Shown one piece after another: positions 8,001 through 16,186 of a stretch of DNA of 64,000 bases (the first letter of the stretch is position 1; every line of letters starts with the position of its first letter). The DNA comes from Streptomyces sp. NRRL S-118 (GTDB lineage: Bacteria; Actinomycetota; Actinomycetes; Streptomycetales; Streptomycetaceae). Below the pieces are notes generated by a model. The model ran no database searches. It worked only from the letters and a program-made list of their open reading frames with translations, and had not been told where the DNA came from. The position numbers and the translations under genes were made by a program. Where the stretch lies: positions 92,717-156,716 of the forward strand of contig NZ_KL591005.1 of the NCBI RefSeq assembly GCF_000716335.1, given 5' to 3'.

Positions 8001-8111
8001 CCGCGCTCGCTCCACTACCTGGGACTGCCGGTCAGCGTGCCGCATCCACGCTCCGCCGCAGCCTCGTAGCACCGCCGACCGCGCGCTTCCCCTTGGGGCA
8101 CCGCGCGACGC

Positions 8112-8837
8112 TCAATTTCGCGCCCACGGCTTGGCGGTGTCAGCGGACTCGCCCGGTGAGACGAGTCCTGTCTCGTAGGCGAGGACGACGGCCTGGGCCC
8201 GATCGCGCAGGGTCAGTTTGGCGAAGATCCGGGCCACGTGGGTCTTCACTGTCGCCTCACTGAGCGTCAGCTCCTGCGCCAGTTCGGTATTGGAAAGACC
8301 CCGGCCCATGAGCGTCAGCACCTCGCGCTCGCGCGGCGTCAGCGCGGCCAGGTCTCGGTGGACAGCCGGGGTTGCAAGGCCCGACCCGGTTCTGGGGGCG
8401 CCAGGGGTGAAGCGCTCCACCAGGCGGCGGGTGATCGAGGGTGCGAGTAGGGCGTCACCGGTGTCGACCAGGTGTACGGCGGCGGCCAGATGCGCGGGGG
8501 TGACGTCCTTGAGCAGGAAGCCGCTGGCTCCTGCAGCGAGGGCGGCGTAGACGTATTGGTCGAGGTCGAAAGTGGTCAGCATGATCACCCGGCAGTCCGG
8601 GTGCCGCGCGAGTATGCGGCGGGCGGCCTCCAGGCCGTCCATCACGGGCATCCGGATGTCCATCAAGACGACGTCGGGCCGCAGCTCGCGCACGGCGGCC
8701 ACCGCCTCGGCCCCGTCGCCGGCCTCGCCCACCACGTCGATACCGCGCGCGGTGAGGATCAGGCGGAAGCCGGTTCGGACCAGCTCCTGGTCGTCGGCGA
8801 TCACGACGCGCGGGGCGGGCCCGGCGGGCGTCGTCAC
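8112..8837 (-). CDS. NarL/LuxR-type response regulator of an ABC-linked two-component system
   Basis: 241 residues. Receiver: acidic pair in VVIADDQELV, phosphoacceptor Asp60 in VVLMDIRMPVMDG, conserved Lys in FLLKDVTP. LuxR output domain: LTPREREVLTLMGRGLSNTE followed by LAQELTLSEATVKTHVARIF. The start is GTG at 8837, overlapping the kinase stop (GTGA). With the kinase upstream and the ABC transporter divergent, it probably activates the transporter genes, as in many actinobacterial DesR/LiaR-like systems. Confidence 0.9.
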   Translation of the reverse strand: MTTPAGPAPRVVIADDQELVRTGFRLILTARGIDVVGEAGDGAEAVAAVRELRPDVVLMDIRMPVMDGLEAARRILARHPDCRVIMLTTFDLDQYVYAALAAGASGFLLKDVTPAHLAAAVHLVDTGDALLAPSITRRLVERFTPGAPRTGSGLATPAVHRDLAALTPREREVLTLMGRGLSNTELAQELTLSEATVKTHVARIFAKLTLRDRAQAVVLAYETGLVSPGESADTAKPWARN

Positions 8838-9709
8838 GGGCGGTCCAGCGGGATCCGCGCGCGCACGCGGTAGCCGCCGCCGAGGCGCCGACGGGCGTCC
8901 AGGTCGCCGCCGTAGACCGCGACCCGCTCCCGCAGGCCGAGCAGCCCGCGTCCCGTACCGTCCGCCCGGCCCTGCCCTGTCTCCTTCCGCGCGGGCGCGC
9001 CGCCGGACAGGACGCTCGGTCCGCTGTTCAGCACCTCGACGCGCAGGTAGTGGTCCGCGTACCGCACCGTCACCTCGGCCTTCGCCCCGTCCCCGTGTTT
9101 GAGCGCATTGGTCAGGCCCTCCTGGATGATCCGGTAAGCGGTGACATCGATCCCGGTCGGCAACGGGCGCGGCTCACCCGAGACCCGCATCTCCACGGAC
9201 AGGCCGGCAAAGGCGATCCGGTCGACCAGCGGGCCGAGCCGGCTCAGGCTCGGCTGCGGCGACAGGTCCACGCCGTAGGACTCGTCCTCGCCGTTCTGCG
9301 CGGGGGCGAGCAGTCCGAGCAGGTGCCGCAGCTCGGTCATCGTGTTGCGCCCGGCGGCCTCGACGGCGCTCATCGCCGCCGCGGCCTCCTCGGGCATGGT
9401 GGCAAGCACCTCCCGGGCGGCCCCGGCCTGGACCACCATCACGCTCACGTTGTGGCTGACGATGTCGTGGAGCTCGGCGGCGATCCTGGCCCGCTCGGCG
9501 TCGACCGCCGTCCGCGTCGCGCTCTCGCGCTCCCGCTCAAGGAGCCAGCCGCGCTCCTCGATGGCCTTCCGGTGCGCCCGCCGTGCCCGGACCGCCGCCA
9601 CGTACAGCCACCCGGCGGCACCAACTGCCGCCGCCAGGGCGATGACCAGCCAGATCGTCCAGGATTCCCCCACCCGATCATCTTCGCAGGTGCCCGCCGC
9701 ACCCCGCAT
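8834..9709 (-). CDS. Sensor histidine kinase, short DesK-like
   Basis: 291 residues from ATG 9709; a GTG at 9673 (13th codon, VGESWTIW) is an equally possible start. A single N-terminal membrane helix (WLVIALAAAVGAAGWLYVAA) is followed by a coiled linker and the phosphoacceptor motif RIAAELHDIVSHNVSVMVVQ with His81. The ATPase domain has YRIIQEGLTNALKHG and GRGLLGLRERVAVYGG. A large extracellular sensing domain is absent, so the signal may come through the membrane or the transporter itself, as proposed for intramembrane-sensing kinases. It overlaps the response regulator gene. Confidence 0.87.
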   Translation of the reverse strand: MRGAAGTCEDDRVGESWTIWLVIALAAAVGAAGWLYVAAVRARRAHRKAIEERGWLLERERESATRTAVDAERARIAAELHDIVSHNVSVMVVQAGAAREVLATMPEEAAAAMSAVEAAGRNTMTELRHLLGLLAPAQNGEDESYGVDLSPQPSLSRLGPLVDRIAFAGLSVEMRVSGEPRPLPTGIDVTAYRIIQEGLTNALKHGDGAKAEVTVRYADHYLRVEVLNSGPSVLSGGAPARKETGQGRADGTGRGLLGLRERVAVYGGDLDARRRLGGGYRVRARIPLDRP

Positions 9710-9730
9710 CAGCCTCCGGATGCAGCTCCG

Positions 9731-9777
9731 TACATCCCCAGGATGACCTCACCCGCCGGATACATCCGGGGGGTGAC
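9731..9777. promoter_or_regulatory. Pair of direct repeats between the two-component system and the ABC transporter
   Basis: Two related 17-bp elements with a 30-bp period: TACATCCCCAGGATGAC at 9731-9747 and TACATCCGGGGGGTGAC at 9761-9777. They lie 34 bases before the ABC ATPase start and 22 bases upstream of the kinase start on the other strand. Repeats three helical turns apart are a common binding layout for LuxR-type response regulators, so these are the best candidate site for the adjacent regulator. Confidence 0.5.
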
Positions 9778-9810
9778 GCCCCGTCATCGGCCCCGCCCTA
9801 GGTTCGAGCC

Positions 9811-10521
9811 ATGACAACCGATCATGACAGTGCCCGGCAAGTAGTGGTGCGGCTGGACGGCGTGCACAAGGAGTACGGCGACGCGAAGGCCCTGGACGGC
9901 CTTTCGCTGGAGATCCGCACGGGCGACGCGGTCGCCGTGATGGGCCCCTCCGGCTGCGGCAAGTCCACCTTGCTCAACATGGTGGCGGGCCTGGACCGGC
10001 CGACCTCGGGCACGGTCGAGGTGCAGGGCCACGACCTTGGGAAGCTGAACGAGACGGGCCTGGCGCTGTTCCGGCGGCGGAACGTCGGCATGATCTTCCA
10101 GTTCTTCAACCTCATCGACGACCTGCCCGTCCTGGACAACGTGTCCCTGGCCGCCCAGCTGACCGGCACCCCGGCTCGGCAGGCGCGCCGCCGCGCCCTG
10201 GAGCTCCTGGACGAACTCGGTGTCGCCTTGCGCCGCAACAACTATCCGGCAACGCTGAGCGGCGGCGAGCGCCAACGCGTAGCTGTGGCGAGGGCGTTGA
10301 TGAACCGCCCGGCCCTGCTCCTCGCCGACGAGCCGACCGGCGCCCTCGACAGCGGCTCGGGGGAGCAGGTCATGGACCTGCTGATCGACCTCAACCAGAT
10401 CGGCCAGACCCTGCTGATCGTCACCCATGACCCGCAGCTGGCCACCCGCTGCGCCAGCCGCCTGGTCGAAGTCGCCGACGGCCGGATCGCCCGTGAGAGC
10501 ACGCTGGAGGCGGCCGCGTGA
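9811..10521 (+). CDS. ABC transporter ATP-binding protein (LolD/MacB-like)
   Basis: 236 residues, usual length. Walker A is GPSGCGKST (near 47-55), signature motif LSGGERQRVAVARAL, Walker B LLLADEPTGALD, and the switch His in LLIVTHDPQLA. This class energises FtsX/MacB-type permeases that move lipids, peptides or antibiotics or relay mechanical work, rather than importing solutes. The stop overlaps the permease start (GTGA at 10518-10521). Divergent from the two-component system, it is probably induced by cell-envelope or peptide stress. Confidence 0.92.
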   Translation: MTTDHDSARQVVVRLDGVHKEYGDAKALDGLSLEIRTGDAVAVMGPSGCGKSTLLNMVAGLDRPTSGTVEVQGHDLGKLNETGLALFRRRNVGMIFQFFNLIDDLPVLDNVSLAAQLTGTPARQARRRALELLDELGVALRRNNYPATLSGGERQRVAVARALMNRPALLLADEPTGALDSGSGEQVMDLLIDLNQIGQTLLIVTHDPQLATRCASRLVEVADGRIARESTLEAAA

Positions 10522-12827
10522 GCGCCGTGTGGAGAGCCTCGCGCGCGGCCGTGAAGCGCCGTCGGCTCCAGACCTTCGTCATCGGGCTCGTCGTGCTCTG
10601 CTCCACCACGACCGTCCTGCTCGCGCTGGCCCTGCTGACCGCGGCCTCGGACCCCTTCGACAAGGCCTACGCCGCACAGCGCGGCGCCCATACGACGGCG
10701 TCCTTCGACACCACGAAGGTCTCGCGGGAGCAACTGGCGCGGACCGCCCGGCAGGCCGGTGTGGAGGCTGCCGCCGGGCCGTTCGGGCAGGCCGTCGTCG
10801 ACATCCCCGAGGACTGGCTCTGGATGGCGGGCGGCACCCTCACCGTGGTGGGCCGGGCCGATCCGGCCGGCCCCGTGGACCGGATCGACCTCCTTGAGGG
10901 CCACTGGGCCACCGCGCCGGGCGAGATGGTCGTCAACTGGTCCGTCCAGGGCTCCCCCGGCAAGGAGTTGCTCGGCACCGAACTGGAGGTCCCCGGCGGG
11001 GGGAAGCTGACCGTCGTCGGATTCGCCACCAGCATGAGCAAGTCGGCGAGCGCCTGGGTCTCGCCCGAGCAGATGGCCGCACTGCACCCGACCTCCGCCC
11101 AGATGCTCTACCGCTTCACCGACTCCTCGACCCAGGCCGAGTTGAGCGCCTCGCTGGCCCGGGCCACCACGGGGCTGCCCGCGGACGCGCTGACCGGCAC
11201 CCAGACATACCTCACCCTCAAGCAGGCCTTCTCCGCGCTGGCCGACTCCTACCTCCCGTTCATGACGCTCTTCGGCGTCCTCGGCCTGCTGGTCTCCATC
11301 CTGATCGTCGGCAACGTGGTCAGCGGGGCGGTCGTCTCCGGCTACCGGCACATCGGGGTGCTCAAGGCCCTGGGCTTCACGCCGAACCAGGTCGTCGCCG
11401 TCTACCTGACGATGCTCTCCGTACCGGCCGTGGTGGGCTGCGTCCTTGGCACACTGGCCGGCAACGCGCTGGCCGGACCGATCCTGAAGGTCGCGTTCAC
11501 CGGCATCGACGTGGGCCGGGCCTCGGTCGGCGACTTCAGCCCCTGGGTGTCTGTGGTCTGCCTGCTGGGCATGCCCGCCCTCGTCCTGCTCGCCGCGCTG
11601 GTCCCCGCCCTGCGGGCCCACCGGCTGCCCGCCGCACTGGCCATCAGTGCGGGCGGCGCGCCGCGGACCGGGCGCGGGCTGCGCGTCCAGCGGATGCTCG
11701 GCGCCACCCGGCTGCCCCGCCCGGTCAGCCTGGGCCTCGGCCAGCCGTTCGCCCGCCCCGCCCGCACCCTGCTGACCATGGCGGCCATCGTCCTCGGGGT
11801 CACCACGGTGACCCTGTCGACCGGACTGACCAGCACCCTGCTGGCGTACGGCGAGATCGGGCGGGAGGACGGCCGCGCCAGGATCCACGTGACGACCGGA
11901 GGGTCGGGCAACGACCGGACGCCGCCCCGCCTCGGCGACGCGCAGATCGAGGAACGGCTGCGCTCCCTGCCGGGTGCGGAAGGAGTACGGGCCCGCGCGC
12001 TCTCCCAGGCGAACATGACCGGACAGAACCAGCCCGTCTTCGCCGACTTCTACCGCGGGGACGACTCCGTGTACGACCACAGCATCGTCAAGGGCCGGGC
12101 GCCGAAGGCGGCGGGCGAGATCGTGGCCGGGCCGGCCTTCCTGACCCAACGCGGCCTGAAGCTCGGTGACCGGGTCACGCTGGAGCTGAACGGCAGGAAA
12201 CTCACCGTGACCGTCGTGGGTAAGCTCGTCGAGGGCAACGCCCGTGCCCTGGAGGCCACGTGGGAGAGTTTCACCCGGCTCGCACCCGAGGCCCACGCCA
12301 CCGAGTACACGGTACGGCTGGCACCCGGCGCCGACGCGCGCGCCTACGCCGAGGCCGTCACGGCGCTCGACCCGGCCCTGCACGCATCGGTCCTTGACTC
12401 CGGCAACGCCGGCACCGCCACCGTCGTCACCTTCTCCACGGTGTTCACGATGCTGCTGACCCTCGTCGCCTCGCTCGGCGTCTTCAACACCGTGCTTTTG
12501 AACACCCGTGAGCGGCGACGGGACCTGGGCATGCTCAAGTCGATCGGCATGACGCCCCGGCAGGTGGTGGTGATGACGGTGACCTCGGTGGCCGGGCTCG
12601 GCGCGGTCGGCGGGCTGCTCGGCATCCCGCTCGGGGTCGTGGCGCACCGCCTCGTCGTGGACCACGTCGGCGTGGTCGACTTCCCGGCGTACATGAAAGA
12701 CGTGTGGCACGCCCCGCAGCTGGCCGCGATGCTCCTGGTGGGCGTGCTGATCGCCGTCCTCGGTGCCCTGGTCCCGGCCCGGTCGGCGGCCCGGATGACC
12801 ATCGCCTCGGTGCTGCACACCGAGTAG
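10518..12827 (+). CDS. FtsX/MacB-family ABC transporter permease
   Basis: 769 residues. An N-terminal membrane helix (LQTFVIGLVVLCSTTTVLLA) precedes a large extracytoplasmic domain. A first FtsX core lies around 250-370 (YLPFMTLFGVLGLLVSILIV, then GYRHIGVLKALGFTPNQVVA). A second extracytoplasmic domain and a second FtsX core (FSTVFTMLLTLVASLGVFNT, RRRDLGMLKSIGMTPRQVVV) follow. The duplicated core with the G-x-LKA/SIG-x-TP loop is typical of actinobacterial exporters paired with LolD-like ATPases. Substrate is unknown. Confidence 0.9.
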   Translation: MSAVWRASRAAVKRRRLQTFVIGLVVLCSTTTVLLALALLTAASDPFDKAYAAQRGAHTTASFDTTKVSREQLARTARQAGVEAAAGPFGQAVVDIPEDWLWMAGGTLTVVGRADPAGPVDRIDLLEGHWATAPGEMVVNWSVQGSPGKELLGTELEVPGGGKLTVVGFATSMSKSASAWVSPEQMAALHPTSAQMLYRFTDSSTQAELSASLARATTGLPADALTGTQTYLTLKQAFSALADSYLPFMTLFGVLGLLVSILIVGNVVSGAVVSGYRHIGVLKALGFTPNQVVAVYLTMLSVPAVVGCVLGTLAGNALAGPILKVAFTGIDVGRASVGDFSPWVSVVCLLGMPALVLLAALVPALRAHRLPAALAISAGGAPRTGRGLRVQRMLGATRLPRPVSLGLGQPFARPARTLLTMAAIVLGVTTVTLSTGLTSTLLAYGEIGREDGRARIHVTTGGSGNDRTPPRLGDAQIEERLRSLPGAEGVRARALSQANMTGQNQPVFADFYRGDDSVYDHSIVKGRAPKAAGEIVAGPAFLTQRGLKLGDRVTLELNGRKLTVTVVGKLVEGNARALEATWESFTRLAPEAHATEYTVRLAPGADARAYAEAVTALDPALHASVLDSGNAGTATVVTFSTVFTMLLTLVASLGVFNTVLLNTRERRRDLGMLKSIGMTPRQVVVMTVTSVAGLGAVGGLLGIPLGVVAHRLVVDHVGVVDFPAYMKDVWHAPQLAAMLLVGVLIAVLGALVPARSAARMTIASVLHTE

Positions 12828-13087
12828 ATCACCCATCAGCACCAGCCTCTGGATCAGGGTCAGCGCAGGAAGCGGCCCGGGCACGCGTGCGGTCTGCCAG
12901 TGGCGAGGCAAGCCACGCGGCCCGCCGCGCCCAGAACCGGGCGACCAGCGCGTTGCCTTCGATCCGACTGGCCGACCTCCGCGAGGTCTGCTTATCGGAC
13001 TTCCGGCGCCTGATCGCGGGGCATTCCGGCCGCCGGGGTGAGGTGTGCGCATTTACTGCGGCAGGACCGGAAGGACGGACGGACGTG
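12828..13087. other. Intergenic region between the permease and the integrase relic
   Basis: About 260 bases with no convincing gene. The composition is slightly less GC-biased than surrounding coding DNA, and no inverted terminal repeat, attachment-site-like tRNA end or promoter could be made out. Confidence 0.4.
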
Positions 13088-13935
13088 ATGATCGAACCGG
13101 TGACCGAGTCCGGGAGTGGGGGCGCGCTCCGGCTGCCGCGCGCCCGGGTGGTGTCCCTGTCCGCCCCGCCGTCGTCGTATACCGCGGCGGTCGAGCGATA
13201 CCTCACCGGCGCGGGCATCGCGAAGTCCTCCGCGCGGATCTACCGGATCTCACTGACGACGTGGGGGTGGATGCTCACCGGCGAACCGGCGCCGACCGGA
13301 CCCGCCCGCCGGGGCGCGAAGCCGCCTGTCTTCCCCCTCGCCGCGATCGACGACCCGGCGCTGCCGGAAGCGCTGGCAGGGCGACGGCGCGGGCGGACGA
13401 GATGGACGCCGACACCGTCAACCGCGAACTGTCCATCGCGCGCAAGGCGATCGGCCGGTGGCAGCACCAGGGCTGGATCGACGGCGACCCGACGATCGGG
13501 ATCGAGCGGCGGCCGGCACCACCGGACCGCACCAAGGCCCTCGCCGAGAACCAGATCGCCGCCCTGTGGCGCCTCGACGTCGCCCTGCGGGAGAAGACGC
13601 TCTGGAAGATGCTCCACGAGTCCGCCGCGCGGGCCGACGAGGTGCTGTGCCTGAACGTGGAGGACCTGTATCCGCAGGCGAGCGGGGCAGGATCACTGCC
13701 AAGGGCGGGGCGACGGAGTGGATTCACTGGCAGTCCGGCACCGCCCGGCTCCTGCCCCGACTGATCGCCCGGCGCACCCGCGGCCCGCTGTTCCTCACCG
13801 ACCGCAAGGCCCCGGCCGGAACCCCGACGCTAGACGTGTGCCCGGAGACAGGCCGTGCTCCGCTCTCCTACCGCCGGGCCGAGGAGATTTTCGAGGAGAA
13901 CACCCGGCTCCTGGCCAACCCGCTCGCCAGCGCGT
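13088..13935 (+). pseudogene. Tyrosine recombinase (phage-type integrase), frameshifted and truncated
   Basis: Three frames must be joined to read one protein. First, from ATG 13088, comes an N-terminal SAM-like domain (SSYTAAVERYLTGAGIAKSS) ending near DDPALPEALAG. A second frame from about 13395 reads ADTVNRELSIARKAIGRWQH and LHESAARADEVLCLNVEDL, the latter carrying the catalytic Arg of box I. A third frame from about 13685 reads ITAKGGATEWIHWQSGTARL with the beta-hairpin Lys, through LSYRRAEEIFEENTRLLANP. The C-terminal H-x-x-R, His/Trp and tyrosine nucleophile are missing. Two frameshifts plus a lost C-terminus make it inactive. It marks past integration in this region. Confidence 0.75.
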
Positions 13936-14176
13936 GGGCGGCGTCGGCGGCGAGTGTGCCCGGGGAGTCGCCCATGCCGCCGACGACCGTGAAGTTGGCG
14001 CCAGGACGGTGTCCGCGCGAGCGTGCTCGGCGAACGGCGGCAGCACCGCGTCCGCGCCGCCGCCCGTGCAGGGCAGCACCACGCCGTCCGCGACGGCCAG
14101 GATGTGCGCGGGTCGGCGCCCGGGTTGGCCCCGCAGCGGTACGCGGCCGGGTCGGCGTGCAGCAGGACGCGGGGCA
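13920..14176 (-). pseudogene. Decayed gene fragment of unknown family
   Basis: On the minus strand three successive frames give protein-like text: VLLHADPAAYRCGANPGADP, then HILAVADGVVLPCTGGGADA and VLPPFAEHARADTVLA, then ANFTVVGGMGDSPGTLAADA. The continuity suggests one ancestral protein broken by two single-base frameshifts (near 14113 and 14005). I do not recognise the family. The fragment begins where the integrase relic loses homology, so the two are fused by a deletion or insertion junction near 13930. Confidence 0.35.
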
Positions 14177-14199
14177 AGCACCTACCACCCCCGGGCACG

Positions 14200-14439
14200 A
14201 TGCCGCACATGCCCCGCCCCCATGGATTCCGCTACGTGTCCCACGCCGACGGCACCGTCGAGATCACCCACCGCGGCCGCCCCGCCGGCACCCTGCGCGG
14301 CGCCCGCGCGGAGAAGTTCCGCGCCGAGGCCGCGTCCGGCGACGCCCAGCTGGTAGGGGCCCGCTGGACCGGCGCGTACAAGCACGGCAACGAACGGGCG
14401 GCCCGTGACCACCCGCGTAACCGGAGTGGCCGAAGGTAA
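14200..14439 (+). CDS. Small conserved hypothetical protein
   Basis: 79 residues (76 if ATG 14209 is used). The sequence HGFRYVSHADGTVEITHRGR, GTLRGARAEKFRAE and ARWTGAYKHGNERAARDHPR is a compact, evenly charged protein with normal codon bias, unlike the noise frames around it. The pattern is familiar as a small conserved Streptomyces protein without known function. No signal peptide or membrane segment. It is placed between the decayed DNA and the TerD gene. Confidence 0.65.
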   Translation: MPHMPRPHGFRYVSHADGTVEITHRGRPAGTLRGARAEKFRAEAASGDAQLVGARWTGAYKHGNERAARDHPRNRSGRR

Positions 14440-14475
14440 GGGAACGGCAAAGGGGCTCCGCTCGTTACGCCTGGC

Positions 14476-15666
14476 ATGACAGCTATGACCCCCGGCTCGA
14501 ACATCCCCCTCACCGCCACCCGAGTGGCGGTGGACGTCTCCGCGCCCGTGCGCCTCGACGTATCGGGCCTGCTGCTCACCGCCGACGGCAAGGTGCGCTC
14601 CGACGACGACTTCATCTTCTACAACCAGCCCGCCGGCCCCGGTGTCACCTACCGCTCCGGCGGCGGTACCGCCCCCGACGCGATCACCGTGGACACCGCC
14701 GCCGTGCCGCCCGGCATCGAGAGGATCGTCGTCACCGCCAGCCCGGACGCCGCCGGGCAGACGTTCCAGGGCGTCGAGCCGACGGCGACAGTGCGCAACG
14801 CCGACGACGGCACCGTCCTCGCCACCTTCACCCCGCCCCGGCTCGGCACCGAGACCGCGCTGATCGTGGTCGAGGTCTACCGGCGAGGCGGCGCCTGGAA
14901 GGCCCGCGCGGTCGGCCAGGGGTACGCCGACGGGCTGGCCGGGATCGCCACCGACTTCGGCGTGTCCGTGGACGAGGAACCCGCGGCGGCCCCTGCGCCC
15001 GCCCCCACTCCCGTGGCCCCCGCGCCGGTCGCCGCTCCCCCGGCCCCGGCCGCTCCCCCGGCGGCGCCCGCCGCCCCACCCGCCTCCGGCAAGATCAATC
15101 TCGACAAGGGCCGGGTCAGCCTCCAGAAGAACCAGACCGTCTCCCTCGTCAAGGGCGGCCGCCCGCTGCTCTCCCAGGTCAGGATGGGCCTCGGCTGGGA
15201 GCCCGCGTACCGCGGCAAGGACATCGACCTCGACGCCTCCGTCATCGCCTACGGGCCCCAGCGCAACCACCTGGACAGCTGCTACTTCGGCAAGCTCTCC
15301 ATCCTCGGCGGTGCGGTCAAGCACTCCGGCGACAACCTCACGGGCGAGGGCGCCGGCGACGACGAGGTGATCACGGTCGACCTCGGCCGGCTGCCTGCCG
15401 AGGCGACGGGCCTGGTCTTCACGGTGAACTCCTTCTCCGGGCAGAAGTTCACCGAGGTCGCCAAGGCGTACTGCCGTCTGATGGACGCCGCGACCGGCGA
15501 GGAACTGGTCCGCTTCGACCTCACCACCGCCGAGCCGCAGACCGGCGTGATGATGGCCAAGCTCATCAAGCAGTTCTCGGGCGAGTGGGAGATGACCGCG
15601 ATGGGCGACTTCGTGAAGTCCCGTACGGTCCGGGGGATGGTGAAGCCGGCCGCCCAGGCGCTCTAG
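14476..15666 (+). CDS. Tandem TerD-domain protein (tellurite-resistance/stress family)
   Basis: 396 residues with two TerD-like domains (about 5-165 and 205-390) joined by a Pro/Ala-rich linker (about 170-200). TerD domains bind calcium and are linked to tellurite resistance, stress and development in Streptomyces. The first copy has VRLDVSGLLLTADGKVRSDD and FQGVEPTATVRNADDGT. The second has VRMGLGWEPAYRGKDIDLDA and GDDEVITVDLGRLPAEATGL, with acidic residues fit for calcium binding. The ATG at 14476 (MTAMTPGSN) is used; ATG 14485 is a possible alternative. It seems monocistronic. Confidence 0.88.
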   Translation: MTAMTPGSNIPLTATRVAVDVSAPVRLDVSGLLLTADGKVRSDDDFIFYNQPAGPGVTYRSGGGTAPDAITVDTAAVPPGIERIVVTASPDAAGQTFQGVEPTATVRNADDGTVLATFTPPRLGTETALIVVEVYRRGGAWKARAVGQGYADGLAGIATDFGVSVDEEPAAAPAPAPTPVAPAPVAAPPAPAAPPAAPAAPPASGKINLDKGRVSLQKNQTVSLVKGGRPLLSQVRMGLGWEPAYRGKDIDLDASVIAYGPQRNHLDSCYFGKLSILGGAVKHSGDNLTGEGAGDDEVITVDLGRLPAEATGLVFTVNSFSGQKFTEVAKAYCRLMDAATGEELVRFDLTTAEPQTGVMMAKLIKQFSGEWEMTAMGDFVKSRTVRGMVKPAAQAL

Positions 15667-16186
15667 CGACCCGGCTCCCCGGCGCTGTGCCGCCGGGGGG
15701 CCGGCGCGGAGTCCTCCGCGTCCCGGCGTCCTTCGCGTCCCGGCCCTCGCCTGCGCCGGGCGCCCTCCCCCGTACCCCCCGGCCCTCGCGGGCGCCGGGC
15801 GCCCTCCCTCGTCCTCCCGAGCCACAGCCCGGGGAGCGGCGGACCACGCAGGGGGCTCGGCGGCCCGGCGCCGGACCGGTGGCGCACGAAGCGGTCGGCG
15901 GCGCCGGGGCACGGCCGGCCGCGGGGCGCCCCGCCCCGGCGGCGGCCACGGCCGAGCGCCCCGCAGGGTGGTGACGTCACCTCGCCGGACGCACAGCGGC
16001 CGGGGCCGGCGTCGGGGGCGCGTTGCCCCACGGCCCGCACCGCCCCACGGCCCCGGCCCCCGCGGGCCCCGCCCTCCGGTGCACGACCGCCCGCCCGGCA
16101 CCGGCGACGCCCCGCCGGCCAGCGGCACGACCCGTCCCGCCCGGCCCTCGCCGCACCACCCCGTCCACCACCGAAAGGCGCCTCCC
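15667..16186. other. 520-base non-coding, repeat-containing spacer
   Basis: Very GC-rich spacer between the TerD gene and the SDR gene. It contains two near-identical 30-bp copies at 15740-15769 and 15779-15808 (sharing CGCCGGGCGCCCTCCC), offset by 39 bases. Long open frames on both strands are Arg/Pro/Ala-only and look non-coding. No RNA gene seen. Confidence 0.55.

Noticed and set aside
5224..8001. Very long open frames on the opposite strand of the first two-component operon
   Set aside because: Antisense shadows caused by GC-rich codon bias; they contain no domain motifs and lie fully over well-supported genes.
15968..16186. Upstream in-frame extension of the SDR protein
   Set aside because: The extension is Pro/Arg-rich noise, and GAAAGGCG directly precedes the internal ATG at 16187, which gives the normal SDR length.
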